Origin: UMGS1649 sp964481385 | GTDB taxonomy: Bacteria > Bacillota > Clostridia > TANB77 > CAG-465 | DNA length: 19,962 nucleotides | Direction: 5' to 3' | Assembly: GCA_964481385.1 (NCBI GenBank) | Contig: CAYZTN010000019.1 | Coordinates: forward strand, 1-19,962 | Part shown: piece after piece, positions 1-7,778 of the stretch | How positions within the stretch are numbered: position 1 is the first letter of the stretch | Layout: each line of letters begins with the position of its first letter | The notes under the pieces: generated by a model | The model's input: the letters and a program-made list of their open reading frames with translations, nothing else | Told to the model about the DNA's origin: nothing | Database searches by the model: none | Made by a program: the position numbers and the translations under genes

Positions 1-36
1 TTTTTATATTATTTTTTAGACTTTTTCAGCAGTCCC
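1..36. mobile_element. End of a REP-nested MITE, cut by the window edge
   Basis: Read on the minus strand from base 36, the sequence begins GGGACTGCTGAAAAAGT, identical to the left terminal inverted repeat of the complete 99-bp elements at 11155-11253 and 13369-13467. The bases further in (1-19) are AT-rich but do not match the inside of those copies, so this is a divergent relative or a different internal version. The other end lies outside the window. It abuts the centre of a REP unit at base 37, as the two complete copies do. Confidence 0.7.
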
Positions 37-54
37 GAAACGTCCCAAATGACA
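37..54. repeat. Right half of a REP palindrome interrupted by a MITE
   Basis: Bases 37-45 (GAAACGTCC) are the central 9 bases of the REP unit and bases 46-54 (CAAATGACA) are its right arm. The left arm and the second copy of the central 9 bases should lie left of base 1. The arm is identical to the right arms of the intact units at 5258-5284 and 14269-14295. It sits downstream of the last spoIIIA gene. Confidence 0.75.
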
Positions 55-90
55 GGGTATGACAGGGTATGACAGGCTATGACAGGCTAT
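51..90. repeat. 10-bp tandem repeat, four copies
   Basis: There are four head-to-tail copies: GACAGGGTAT twice (51-70), then GACAGGCTAT twice (71-90). The first copy starts on the GACA that ends the REP arm, so the array looks like repeated copying of the REP edge. It lies between the REP half and the spoIIIAH stop codon at 115. Copies are contiguous with no spacers, so it is not a CRISPR. Confidence 0.85.
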
Positions 91-114
91 AACAATCAGT
101 AGCAGTAGCAATAG

Positions 115-723
115 TTATGTTGCGTTTTGTATTGATATTTTATCTGCTTGAATATCAAATTCTTCTTCTATTATATCCTCGATTATTGCTATTTGTGTAT
201 CTGTAAGTTTTTCCGCCCCCTCTACCATTATGTTTATATTTTCCCCTGTTGGCACTATCACTATGTTTTTTATACCTTTAGATTTAATAAGGCTTTCAAC
301 TATATTTATTAAATGTTTTTTTTCAACCATGTCGTCTAATTTTTCTTGGTATTTTTCTTTCACCGAATTATTTTGTTCGCTAGATATAACCTCTTTATAT
401 GTCTCTTCTAATTCTGAAAACATGTTATCTCGTTGTTCTTTAAATGTGGACAGGCTCCCTTGAGAATAGCTTTTGTTATTATACATATTTTGACTGTTTG
501 TATTACCTGCGTTTTTTACTGTTTCTGTATATATGTTTACACCATTACTTGCACTATTTGCTTCATCGCTGTTATATAAAAATACATCTGAACCAGATAC
601 ATGTACTGTTTGGCCTAAGTTTTTTTCTCTTTCTGGGTCATATTTGTAGTTTATATACCCTGCTATCATAACCATAAAAGATAAACTGAGTAATGCTAAC
701 TGACTTCTCTTTATAATTTTCAA
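115..723 (-). CDS. spoIIIAH: Stage III sporulation protein AH (SpoIIIAH)
   Basis: 202 aa. This is the mother-cell partner of forespore SpoIIQ in the channel that joins the two compartments during engulfment. One N-terminal membrane segment (about residues 8-24) is followed by a polar, Ser/Asn-rich linker (to about 95), a charged helical stretch and a C-terminal alpha/beta domain (about 130-198, with IKNIVIVPTGENINIMVEG). This fits the YscJ/FliF-like ring-building fold known for SpoIIIAH. The start is TTG, chosen because AAGGAGAG lies six to seven bases upstream and overlaps the spoIIIAG stop codon. It is the last gene of the eight-gene operon; length and position are normal for the family. 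Confidence 0.93.
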   Translation of the reverse strand: MKIIKRSQLALLSLSFMVMIAGYINYKYDPEREKNLGQTVHVSGSDVFLYNSDEANSASNGVNIYTETVKNAGNTNSQNMYNNKSYSQGSLSTFKEQRDNMFSELEETYKEVISSEQNNSVKEKYQEKLDDMVEKKHLINIVESLIKSKGIKNIVIVPTGENINIMVEGAEKLTDTQIAIIEDIIEEEFDIQADKISIQNAT

Positions 724-735
724 ATAAATCTCTCC

Positions 736-1281
736 TTACTTTTCAAATACACTTATTTTGTATAACGGTATGCCAGTAATTGAGGAAACTGCCTCTTTAA
801 TCTTAGTTACATTGTCTCCATTTGTTGCTCCCTTTGCTACAATTATTGCACCAGTAGCCGTTGCAAGTTCTGTGCTTTCTACGATAGGGGTCTTACCTTG
901 ACTCCCATCTTTATATGCCACGCTTTTTTCTGTAACTGATGTAATACTAGTTCTGCCGTCAGACTTTTCTTCGTCAGTATTTTCTTTAATATCATATACT
1001 GGAATGATTTTATCTGTAGTAGAATAATTTATCATGACACTAACTTCGCTTACTCCACTTATTTCTCCTAATATTTTTTCTAGCTTTTCTTCCGTTGTAT
1101 AAGTGGTGTCTATGCTTACGTTATTACTGCTTGCCTCTAATGCTTCTCCTGTATTTTTATCTTCTAAGCAATAGCTCGCTACAAAAAGTAGTACGGCAAG
1201 CAAGCACAAGCCAAGTATTAGATTTTGTGTCTTTTTATCATTATCTAATATATGCTTTATTTTGCTAATATATTTCTCCAT
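736..1281 (-). CDS. spoIIIAG: Stage III sporulation protein AG (SpoIIIAG)
   Basis: 181 aa from the ATG at 1281. It is a component of the SpoIIIA-SpoIIQ channel; the family forms a large ring in the intermembrane space. A single membrane segment at about residues 20-38 precedes an extracytoplasmic domain with the family pattern LEKILGEISGVSEVSVMINY and later GAIIVAKGA. A TTG five codons upstream keeps the frame open, but it lies inside the Shine-Dalgarno GGAGGAG, so the ATG with that site about seven bases away is preferred. One base separates this ATG from the spoIIIAF stop codon, indicating tight coupling. Confidence 0.94.
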   Translation of the reverse strand: MEKYISKIKHILDNDKKTQNLILGLCLLAVLLFVASYCLEDKNTGEALEASSNNVSIDTTYTTEEKLEKILGEISGVSEVSVMINYSTTDKIIPVYDIKENTDEEKSDGRTSITSVTEKSVAYKDGSQGKTPIVESTELATATGAIIVAKGATNGDNVTKIKEAVSSITGIPLYKISVFEK

Positions 1282-1282
1282 T

Positions 1283-1798
1283 CTACTCTCCTCCAACTAC
1301 AATTTTTAACATATCTGACGGTATTTCGTAGTCAGATATAATCTTATCTAATACAAGTTTTACTAAATTTACTTCTCCCTCAGTTATATATACAACTACC
1401 TCTTTAACATGATACTTTTCATCTAGCTCTACTACTACGTTTTTCACTTCAGTTATACTTTTTAATTTATTAGAAAAGCTAGTATATAACTCTTGCTCTA
1501 AGTTTTCTTTTACTCTACTAATTATTGTGGTATTCATATATTTACTAAAGTCTACGTCACTATTTTCATTAGCCGCAGCTGTATTATTTGAAATAGCAAG
1601 CAAGGCTTGGTCTAACACTTCTTCTAGCTTATCACTTTTTAAAACGTTAAATATTGGTGAAATTATTGTAATAACTATAAGTAAAGATATAAATCCGGAA
1701 ACGTATTTCTTAAGCTTTGTATTTGGTAAAAATAACTCTAAAACTATACCAAAAATTGCTACATATAATATACTTGTTATATATTCTTTAAAATTCAA
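1283..1798 (-). CDS. spoIIIAF: Stage III sporulation protein AF (SpoIIIAF)
   Basis: 171 aa from a TTG at 1798. Two hydrophobic N-terminal segments (about residues 6-24 and 33-52) are followed by a soluble domain ending in a VVVYITEGEV-like strand and LKIVVGG, the usual SpoIIIAF layout of membrane anchor plus ring-building-like domain. Start choice: the frame can open at GTG 1807, but that lies inside the Shine-Dalgarno AGAGGTGG. The TTG five bases after that site gives the family-like beginning NFKEYITSILYV. An ATG at 1802 is out of frame and stops after four codons. Confidence 0.91.
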   Translation of the reverse strand: MNFKEYITSILYVAIFGIVLELFLPNTKLKKYVSGFISLLIVITIISPIFNVLKSDKLEEVLDQALLAISNNTAAANENSDVDFSKYMNTTIISRVKENLEQELYTSFSNKLKSITEVKNVVVELDEKYHVKEVVVYITEGEVNLVKLVLDKIISDYEIPSDMLKIVVGGE

Positions 1799-1817
1799 AC
1801 ATACCACCTCTATTACT

Positions 1818-2945
1818 TCATTCTACTATTTTAGATACAATTGACATCATTGTCGCAATTGAGATTATAAACGTGACACTTGTACTTATAGCTACGCCAA
1901 GCATTGTTTTAAACACACTGGAAAATTTATCTAACATAGTTACTACTTGCTTATCTGCGTTTATACTTTCTGCAATAGCGGTTACAATGCTTGTTACAAG
2001 TGCTGTAATACCAATTCTAATTAACGGTGATATAACAACCATTACCAGTACAATTAGTGCTACAACTCCTGCAGTTTTAGATATAAGCTCAGTTGCTCCC
2101 ATTACAAACTCAACGCTGTCTGATACAAATTTTCCAACAACAGGTATTACGCTAGACACTGCAGTCTGAGTCGCTTTTATTGTTATATCATCCACGCTAG
2201 TAGATACCGTAGTACCAAGAGACACTACTCCTAAAAATATAGTAAGAAATATCGTATTTATCCACAAAGCAGTTTTGTTACACATGCTTCCTAGTTTTTC
2301 AAAATTTATCTTGTCAGATAAACATGTTACAATGTTAAACACAATAGACACTGTAAGTAACGGAATAACAATCGAGTTTACACTAAAGCAAATTAGTTGC
2401 ACTATAAAAAGAATAAGTGGCTGTATAATTCCTACTGTTGTTATAGCGCCAGTAAGTATTAACATAGACATTAAAAACGGCGACACTATTTGTACAATAT
2501 TACTTTGTACATTAACTATATCTTTTACCAAAGTTACGTACTCGCTATATACACTCAAAAGATATAATATAACTACAAATACAGTAAACATATTTGCAAC
2601 TTTTGAAATAGTTCCGTCTTTATCTAATTCTAGTGCTTTTAATGCACTTACTGTCACTACAAATACAAGTATAAGCAAAACCTGCTTTACGCTTGGTATT
2701 AAAGCTTCTTTAATAATTCCTACAATCTTTTTAAATATGCTCTCATACTCTAGGCCTTCTCCTGCGAGTAAGTTTTCAGATATATCTTTTAGGTCTAAAT
2801 CTTCTGTATATTTATTTAATTCATCAATAATGTTATTTAACTGTACATCTTGTGAGATATCTTCTGTGCTTGTAGCAAACATTGTGTTTAATGGAATTAA
2901 AAGTGTTAAAACTAAAATTATACCAACTTTTACTACACATCTCAT
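1818..2945 (-). CDS. spoIIIAE: Stage III sporulation protein AE (SpoIIIAE)
   Basis: 375 aa polytopic membrane protein of the SpoIIIA complex. A signal-peptide-like N-terminus (about 1-25) is followed by a short polar region (25-60) and then repeated hydrophobic stretches to the C-terminus. These include small-residue-rich helices such as VSLGTTVSTSVDDITIKATQ and ISPLIRIGITALVTSIVTA, typical of SpoIIIAE. The start ATG overlaps the spoIIIAD stop codon (ATGA) and has GGGGA five bases upstream. Its mechanistic role in the channel is not settled for the family; a transport-type function is inferred from the membrane topology. Confidence 0.95.
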   Translation of the reverse strand: MRCVVKVGIILVLTLLIPLNTMFATSTEDISQDVQLNNIIDELNKYTEDLDLKDISENLLAGEGLEYESIFKKIVGIIKEALIPSVKQVLLILVFVVTVSALKALELDKDGTISKVANMFTVFVVILYLLSVYSEYVTLVKDIVNVQSNIVQIVSPFLMSMLILTGAITTVGIIQPLILFIVQLICFSVNSIVIPLLTVSIVFNIVTCLSDKINFEKLGSMCNKTALWINTIFLTIFLGVVSLGTTVSTSVDDITIKATQTAVSSVIPVVGKFVSDSVEFVMGATELISKTAGVVALIVLVMVVISPLIRIGITALVTSIVTAIAESINADKQVVTMLDKFSSVFKTMLGVAISTSVTFIISIATMMSIVSKIVE

Positions 2946-3325
2946 AATATCCCCACTATTTGACTAATAACTTCTGTTAAAACAGGTAAAGTAAGTGTTA
3001 CTATCATAACTTTTCCTGCCATTTCTAGTTTTGTTCCCAAAGCACACTCGCCTGCGTCCACACATAGATTTTTACCAAATTCTATTAAATACGTTATTCC
3101 AGATATTTTTAGTATGAGAGATAGATATTTTGTTTCTACACTTGAGAGACTTGCTAGATTATTTAATGCTGAAAATATTCCGTCAATATTTTTCACTACA
3201 TAAATCATTACAATTACGCCAGAAATTATTGAAATCATTGTTGCTATACTTTTATTTTGCTCTTTTACTATTACTACTAATATAACAGCAGTAAGGCAAA
3301 ATGCACAAACTTTAACTATATTCAT
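2942..3325 (-). CDS. spoIIIAD: Stage III sporulation protein AD (SpoIIIAD)
   Basis: 127 aa membrane protein with three to four hydrophobic segments and the conserved central stretch LSLILKISGITYLIEFGKNLCVDAGE, characteristic of SpoIIIAD. It lies ten bases after spoIIIAC and overlaps spoIIIAE by four bases (ATGA). It acts in the mother-cell membrane with the other SpoIIIA proteins. The Shine-Dalgarno (GATGGTGA) is weaker than that of its neighbours, so expression probably relies on coupling to spoIIIAC. Confidence 0.95.
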   Translation of the reverse strand: MNIVKVCAFCLTAVILVVIVKEQNKSIATMISIISGVIVMIYVVKNIDGIFSALNNLASLSSVETKYLSLILKISGITYLIEFGKNLCVDAGECALGTKLEMAGKVMIVTLTLPVLTEVISQIVGIL

Positions 3326-3334
3326 TTTTCACCA

Positions 3335-3529
3335 TCACAAGTTAAATATGTTTCTTACAGAATTAAATAACTCGCTTATCTTAGTTATAACTAACATTAA
3401 TACAATAATTAGACCTGTTATTGTTATCATCATGGCTTGGTCCTCTCGTCCAGCTTTAGATAACACTTGATTTAAAACCGCTACCAATATTCCAATTCCC
3501 GCTATTTTAAATAATAAATCTACTTCCAA
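3335..3529 (-). CDS. spoIIIAC: Stage III sporulation protein AC (SpoIIIAC)
   Basis: 64 aa with two hydrophobic helices separated by a polar turn containing GREDQA. The opening EVDLLFKIAGIGILVAVLNQ closely resembles the family start. The start is TTG with GGGGG seven bases upstream; no in-frame ATG would keep the conserved N-terminus. It is a small membrane subunit of the SpoIIIA complex, of normal length for the family. Confidence 0.95.
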   Translation of the reverse strand: MEVDLLFKIAGIGILVAVLNQVLSKAGREDQAMMITITGLIIVLMLVITKISELFNSVRNIFNL

Positions 3530-3540
3530 TGTTTTTCCCC

Positions 3541-4047
3541 CTATATTACAACTATAGCAAACATCAAGCCGGTAACTAAACCTATTGTCCTATATAGCTT
3601 GCTGTTTTTTGTCTTCTCTGCTCCTGCTTCCTTTTCTAAATCTTGTATAATATCTATTGTGTTGTTAAGTATTCCAAGCTGAGAATCTACATCTGTAGTA
3701 CCTAATGAAAGTATAGCGTTTGTTATAACTTGCTTATCATATGGTAAAAGACAGGTAATGCTACCTATTTCGCTTGTAACTACCATATCTGAATAAGTAT
3801 TATCTAAAATAGCTGTTGAAATACTTCCTAGTACATCTTTTAATATAGTCTTAAAATCTTGCCTAGAAGCCTCTATCGCATTTGGCACGGTACTTAAGTT
3901 GTATTTTATATCATTACTAACTCTCCTAAATAGCACAAGGCTTTCTCTTAACACTTGCTCTCTTTGTTCATATTTTCTGGCTCTTTTTAGCCCTATAAGA
4001 GTTGGTATTATAACTACTAAAACAACTAAACATATCTTTATAACCAT
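3541..4047 (-). CDS. spoIIIAB: Stage III sporulation protein AB (SpoIIIAB)
   Basis: 168 aa. Hydrophobic segments at each end (about 3-20 and 155-168) flank a helical cytoplasmic region starting RARKYEQREQVLRESLVLFRR. The family resembles type II secretion system inner-membrane (GspF-like) domains and is thought to work with the SpoIIIAA ATPase; this is family knowledge. AGGAGAG precedes the ATG, and 15 bases separate it from spoIIIAA. Confidence 0.93.
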   Translation of the reverse strand: MVIKICLVVLVVIIPTLIGLKRARKYEQREQVLRESLVLFRRVSNDIKYNLSTVPNAIEASRQDFKTILKDVLGSISTAILDNTYSDMVVTSEIGSITCLLPYDKQVITNAILSLGTTDVDSQLGILNNTIDIIQDLEKEAGAEKTKNSKLYRTIGLVTGLMFAIVVI

Positions 4048-4062
4048 TTTTACACACTCTCC

Positions 4063-4911
4063 TTACACTCTTAACACTTTAGATATCTTCCCAATTTGGT
4101 CAGATAAATATATAACTAAATTAAATACTTTTTTGTCTATCATTTCTTGCAAGTCGTATGGTAAAGGTACACTTTCACTTCCGTGTGCAGTTGCAATTAC
4201 CTTTACACCACATAAGCACGCCACGTTCACTGCTTGTAAATCACTTGCACCACCAATTTCGTCAGTTGCAATAACATCTAGTCCCATGCTTCTTACCATA
4301 AAATTTATACCATCTGCTTTAGAAATGCCCGACATGACATCTGTCCTTTCACCTAAATTCATAGTAGGAATTCCTTGATACACATTAGCTATTTCATACC
4401 TTTCGTCTACCACACCCACATTTTTACCTGCGTTACTTAGTTTTCTAATAACATCTCTTAGCATTGTAGTTTTTCCTTTACCTGGCGGAGAAATTATTAA
4501 AGTATTTAATACATCTCCTGCGTTATATATTTTGTCTATAACACAAGCACTACAGTCTAGTACCTCATGTGCCACACGTATATTCATTGATGAAATATTT
4601 TTTATATTCCTAATAACTCCATTTTCTTCTACAACCTCTCCTGTAATTCCAATTCTATTTCCGCCTGGAGCCGTTACATAACCAGAATTTATACTGTTTT
4701 GAATTGTGTAAATTGAATTTGTTGATACTCTTTTTAACACATCTTGCAAATTATCTTTTGTTATATCGTAGTCTAAAGTGTATTCTTTATCTATACACCT
4801 AATTCTTAACTTTTGGCCTACCCTTAACCTTAATTCTATAGCACTTTTTAAAATACCTTTAGGTATAATTCTTGACACTTGCTCTGGTAATATTTTAATT
4901 ATATCTTCCAT
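4063..4911 (-). CDS. spoIIIAA: Stage III sporulation protein AA, secretion-type ATPase (SpoIIIAA)
   Basis: 282 aa ATPase, first gene of the operon and the probable energy source of the SpoIIIA channel. A Walker A motif lies at about residues 142-149 (PPGKGKTT), followed by LRD. A Walker B-like LDVIATDEIGG is at about 211-221 and TAHG at 241-244. The N-terminal 130 residues carry the conserved TAPGGNRIGITGEVV. The architecture matches SpoIIIAA, related to type II/IV secretion ATPases. The ATG has AGGTGA six bases upstream. A sigma-E-like promoter is suggested at 4949-4976. Confidence 0.96.
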   Translation of the reverse strand: MEDIIKILPEQVSRIIPKGILKSAIELRLRVGQKLRIRCIDKEYTLDYDITKDNLQDVLKRVSTNSIYTIQNSINSGYVTAPGGNRIGITGEVVEENGVIRNIKNISSMNIRVAHEVLDCSACVIDKIYNAGDVLNTLIISPPGKGKTTMLRDVIRKLSNAGKNVGVVDERYEIANVYQGIPTMNLGERTDVMSGISKADGINFMVRSMGLDVIATDEIGGASDLQAVNVACLCGVKVIATAHGSESVPLPYDLQEMIDKKVFNLVIYLSDQIGKISKVLRV

Positions 4912-4948
4912 AACTTATCACCTGTAAGACTAGATATATATTACAATA

Positions 4949-4976
4949 CTTGTACATAAGAAAAATGTAATAATAT
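4949..4976 (-). promoter_or_regulatory. Possible sigma-E promoter of the spoIIIA operon
   Basis: On the minus strand, an ATATT core (4972-4976) is followed after 15 bases by TGTACAAG (4949-4956), which keeps the TACA core of the sigma-E -10 element. It ends 37 bases ahead of the spoIIIAA ATG. spoIIIA operons are known sigma-E targets. The matches are partial and the region is AT-rich, so this is tentative. Confidence 0.35.
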
Positions 4977-5067
4977 ATACAGATATCTTGAAAGAAAAGG
5001 TGTGTATTGTCGAAAAAATTATGAAGAAATTTTACAGAATTTTTTTATAATTTTTGCATATTGAGCC

Positions 5068-5096
5068 TTGACTTTTAGCATAATATATAGTATATT
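5068..5096 (+). promoter_or_regulatory. Sigma-A promoter of tRNA-Met
   Basis: TTGACT (5068-5073), a 17-base spacer and TATATT (5091-5096) form a near-consensus vegetative promoter. The first base of the mature tRNA lies 11 bases after the -10, so the 5' leader is only a few bases. The promoter is divergent from spoIIIAA. Confidence 0.85.
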
Positions 5097-5107
5097 ATTA
5101 ATTGCGT

Positions 5108-5184
5108 GGCGGCGTAGCTTAGTTGGCTAGAGCGTACGGTTCATACCCGTAAGGTCATTGGTTCGATCCCAATCGCCGCTACCA
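5108..5184 (+). tRNA. Elongator tRNA-Met (anticodon CAT)
   Basis: A full cloverleaf can be drawn. The acceptor stem pairs GGCGGCG (5108-5114) with CGCCGCT, with a G-U pair at 1-72. The D stem is GCTT/GAGC, the anticodon stem TACGG/CCGTA with loop TTCATAC, and the T stem ATTGG/CCAAT with loop TTCGATC; the discriminator is A and CCA is encoded. The anticodon stem lacks the three G-C pairs typical of initiator tRNA, and the sequence closely resembles the Bacillus elongator tRNA-Met. A lysidine-type tRNA-Ile2 also has CAT, but its body is usually different. Confidence 0.95.
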
Positions 5185-5189
5185 AAATA

Positions 5190-5230
5190 AAAACTAAAGG
5201 CACTCGGAGCACTTTGCCTTTAGTTTTTTC
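5190..5230 (+). terminator. Rho-independent terminator of tRNA-Met
   Basis: A perfect 13-bp stem, AAAACTAAAGGCA (5190-5202) with TGCCTTTAGTTTT (5215-5227), encloses a 12-base loop and runs into a T-rich tail. It starts six bases after the encoded CCA. Confidence 0.9.
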
Positions 5231-5257
5231 TTTGTCTTAATACATATAGTGTTATAG

Positions 5258-5284
5258 TGTCATTTAAAAACGTCCCAAATGACA
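5258..5284. repeat. REP palindrome, intact
   Basis: 27-bp unit with left arm TGTCATTTA, centre AAAACGTCC and right arm CAAATGACA. With the flanking bases, TAGTGTCATTT pairs perfectly with AAATGACACTA (11 bp). A further TGACAC follows at 5290-5295. It lies between the tRNA terminator and the terminator of the SDR cassette, in the only gap here between converging transcripts. Confidence 0.8.
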
Positions 5285-5317
5285 CTAACTGACACTGTTT
5301 AATTGTTTCAGCAATAT

Positions 5318-5343
5318 AAAAACGAGGCTTACACCTCGTTTTT
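5318..5343 (-). terminator. Terminator of the SDR/coiled-coil cassette
   Basis: A perfect 10-bp stem, AAAAACGAGG (5318-5327) with CCTCGTTTTT (5334-5343), encloses a six-base loop. On the minus strand it lies one base after the SDR stop codon and ends in five Ts. Because the stem is flanked by A and T runs it could work in both directions. Confidence 0.88.
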
Positions 5344-5344
5344 A

Positions 5345-6082
5345 CTAAACAACCATTCCACCGTTTGGGCTAATTACTTGGCCAGTTATATATCTTGCAC
5401 CATCTCCGGCAAGGAACATTACAAGCTCTGCAACTTCCTCTGGTCTACCAAATCTTTCCATTGGTATCATAGACTTAGTCAATGCTAAATTTTCCATTGA
5501 ATAGTTTTTTCTCAACATATCCGTATTTATTGCCCCTGGAGCTACAGCGTTAACTGTAATATTACTTAAAGCTAACTCTTTAGCAAGAGCTTTGGTAAAG
5601 CCTATCACACCAGCCTTAGATGCAGAATATGCTACTTCACAAGAACTTCCAGACATTCCATCAATAGAAGATATGTTTATTATACTTCCGTCTTTTTCTT
5701 TAAGCATAGAATACTTTAAAGCAGCTTGCGTTACATTAAATACACCCTTCAGATTAACATTCATGATGTTATCCCAATCTTCTTCTTTAATCTCAGTAAA
5801 TAATTTTACATCGCATATTCCTGCATTATTTACTAAAACGTCAATCTTTCCAAATTCTTTAACAGCATATTCCATCATACCATTTACTTCGTCACGATTA
5901 GAAATATCCGCTTTAAACATCTCAACTATACCATCACAATTTTCCAAATCTTCAACTATATCTTTTGCAGATTGGACAGAATTGTTATAATTTAAAATTA
6001 CATTGTACCCAGCTTTAGCAAAAGCATAAACAATAGCTTTGCCTATACCTCGAGAACCACCTGTTACTAATACCGTTTTCAT
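5345..6082 (-). CDS. Short-chain dehydrogenase/reductase, FabG-like
   Basis: 245 aa, a full-length classical SDR oxidoreductase. It has the cofactor motif TGGSRGIG (7-14), NNAG (85-88), and a probable catalytic tetrad of Asn110 (NVNLKG), Ser139 (INISS), Tyr152 and Lys156 (YSASK), followed by PG at 182-183. Residues at the end of strand 2 (NYNN) and the glycine-rich loop with Arg11 suit NADP(H). It resembles FabG (3-oxoacyl-ACP reductase), but no fatty-acid genes are near, so the substrate is unknown. Its ATG overlaps the stop codon of the coiled-coil gene (ATGA), placing it third in that operon. Confidence 0.88.
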   Translation of the reverse strand: MKTVLVTGGSRGIGKAIVYAFAKAGYNVILNYNNSVQSAKDIVEDLENCDGIVEMFKADISNRDEVNGMMEYAVKEFGKIDVLVNNAGICDVKLFTEIKEEDWDNIMNVNLKGVFNVTQAALKYSMLKEKDGSIINISSIDGMSGSSCEVAYSASKAGVIGFTKALAKELALSNITVNAVAPGAINTDMLRKNYSMENLALTKSMIPMERFGRPEEVAELVMFLAGDGARYITGQVISPNGGMVV

Positions 6083-7611
6083 ATCAGTTGCTCTCCCACA
6101 TCAGTGACTTCTTTTTCTTTTACAGTATGGCTCTCTACACTAGGTTTTTCTTCAATATCATCAGGAGACAACACTTGAGCAGAAAGCTTTTCACTCAACT
6201 CTGAATTATTACCCCTAGGAGTTTCTGGCGCTTCGTTTACAGGAGTTTCTGGCGCTTCGTTTAAAAGTTGATAACTTTCTTCTCCTCTTTCTCTTATTAC
6301 TTCAGTCAACTTAGTTGTAGAAACTTTATACTTTTCATATCTTGTTTTAACTGCAAGCAAATTCTTTTTTTCTTCTTCCGTTAAACCTTCCATAGCAGAA
6401 TCCAATGTCTCGGCTATATTATTATATGACTTATTATCACCTAAATCACATATATTTTTCCAATCAGTTATTTGTTTTGACTCTAATTCACCTAATAATT
6501 TTTCATCTTTTATAGAAGCTCTTATCTGTCTATCTAGTTCCTTTCCAAGTTTAGGATACACTTTTTCCGCTTTACTCTTTAAAAAACTAAAAACAGAACT
6601 TGTCTTAATATTTAACTTATCAAAATTCTCTTTATTGCCAAGAATGTCCAACATTCTATCAGTATCTTCCACACTTAATGACTTATTCTTCTTCAAATCC
6701 TTATATATTCTCTTAAATGCTTGTTTATCTGTTTCTTCTTTATTCTTTTGTTTTTTACCTTTTTCCTCGTCTTTACTAGTTTGCTCTTGTGGTGACTCTA
6801 CTGATTCATCATATGGTACATAAGTTGCCTTGCCTTTTTTATCTTTTCCTTTTTCTTCTTCAACTTTCTGATTAGCTTTTTCTTTTTTACCTTTTGATAC
6901 TTCTTTCTTTTCTTCTTCGGCTTCAGGAGCTCTACTATCCTTTTCAGCTGGCACTGCTATATCTTTTTTTGAAAGTTCTATATAATCTTTGTATTTGTCT
7001 TTATTCTTTTGAAATTCTGCTGTTAGTTTAGCAAGTTTTTTGTCACGAGATGCAAGCGTATCACCCATACTCTTAATCTTAGTTTCTAAATATGATAAAT
7101 CTTTTTTCTTTTCTTCTAGTATAAGCTCATCTTCTTCTTTTGCTGCATGCTCCATTTCTTCTACTTCTGATTTTAGTGCTTCATATTCAGCTTTCTTTTC
7201 TTCAATCAACTTTGCATATGATTTTTTCTGATTTTCTAACTTCCCAATTTCTTTTTCTGTGTCCACAATGTATTTAGAAATTGCTATTTTAATTTGTCCT
7301 TCTAAAGTTGAAACACTTTCCAAATACTTTTCTTTTTGTGCAAGTAATTTTTCTCTAGCATCATGCTCTAAACTAACTTTCTTGTTTGAGGCAACCATAT
7401 CCTTCTGTACATCGGATAAAGTTCCTAATCCTTCTAAAGCTTCCATAGCTTTAGCTTCTTTGTCATCGTACTCTTTATACTTTCCACTCTTTTCAAATGT
7501 TTCCAAGCCACTATCAGTTTTTGCAATTTTCTCCTTATACTTCATTACCGCATCATAAAATGCGTCTGCCTTTTCTATATCTGTATATGTTTTTTTCGTT
7601 TCTTCTGCCAC
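6079..7611 (-). CDS. Large charged coiled-coil protein, function unknown
   Basis: 510 aa, not recognised. There is no signal peptide or membrane segment, so it is probably cytoplasmic. Residues about 80-220 are Lys/Glu-rich heptad-like coiled coil. About 220-300 are low-complexity and lysine-rich (KGKKEKANQKVEEEKGKDKKGK). About 305-440 are a more ordered helical domain with several Trp/Tyr/Leu positions. The tail holds two 8-residue repeats, NEAPETPV and NEAPETPR, which are also a 24-bp DNA repeat near 6223-6265. The start is GTG with GGGGG eight bases upstream, three bases after the 42-aa gene. A structural or scaffold role is possible but not shown by the sequence. Confidence 0.8.
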   Translation of the reverse strand: MAEETKKTYTDIEKADAFYDAVMKYKEKIAKTDSGLETFEKSGKYKEYDDKEAKAMEALEGLGTLSDVQKDMVASNKKVSLEHDAREKLLAQKEKYLESVSTLEGQIKIAISKYIVDTEKEIGKLENQKKSYAKLIEEKKAEYEALKSEVEEMEHAAKEEDELILEEKKKDLSYLETKIKSMGDTLASRDKKLAKLTAEFQKNKDKYKDYIELSKKDIAVPAEKDSRAPEAEEEKKEVSKGKKEKANQKVEEEKGKDKKGKATYVPYDESVESPQEQTSKDEEKGKKQKNKEETDKQAFKRIYKDLKKNKSLSVEDTDRMLDILGNKENFDKLNIKTSSVFSFLKSKAEKVYPKLGKELDRQIRASIKDEKLLGELESKQITDWKNICDLGDNKSYNNIAETLDSAMEGLTEEEKKNLLAVKTRYEKYKVSTTKLTEVIRERGEESYQLLNEAPETPVNEAPETPRGNNSELSEKLSAQVLSPDDIEEKPSVESHTVKEKEVTDVGEQLI

Positions 7612-7614
7612 TGT

Positions 7615-7743
7615 TTATTCCCCCTTTTCTTCCTTTTTTGTTTTTTCCAGTATCTCTTCAAGATCCTTAATTTTACCTAAATTATCTTCAACTTTTTTGA
7701 AGCTTTCTTCCATCTGTTTCTCTAATTCTTCAACTTTATCCAT
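7615..7743 (-). CDS. 42-aa coiled-coil peptide, function unknown
   Basis: ATG at 7743, TAA at 7615, preceded by GGAGG six bases upstream, one of the strongest ribosome sites in the window. The product (MDKVEELEKQMEESFKKVED...) is entirely charged helix with heptad spacing of Val/Leu/Phe/Ile. It is the first gene after a sigma-A promoter and is followed after three bases by the 510-aa coiled-coil gene. The two may interact through their coiled coils (inference). No recognised family. Confidence 0.7.
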   Translation of the reverse strand: MDKVEELEKQMEESFKKVEDNLGKIKDLEEILEKTKKEEKGE

Positions 7744-7778
7744 TTGTTTCCTCCTATACATAAATAACTCTTACTCAT

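Noticed and set aside
51..90. CRISPR-like array
   Set aside because: Repeats are 10 bp, contiguous and without spacers; no cas genes are near. It is a simple tandem repeat.
5211..5220. Relation of the tRNA terminator loop region (ACTTTGCCTT) to the 17-bp repeat at 14311
   Set aside because: Only ten bases match, and in the terminator they are explained by stem complementarity; probably chance.
5303..5488. Plus-strand 61-aa frame, and similar frames opposite spoIIIAE, the coiled-coil gene and mreB
   Set aside because: They lie antisense to well-supported genes, lack ribosome sites and show no recognisable protein features.
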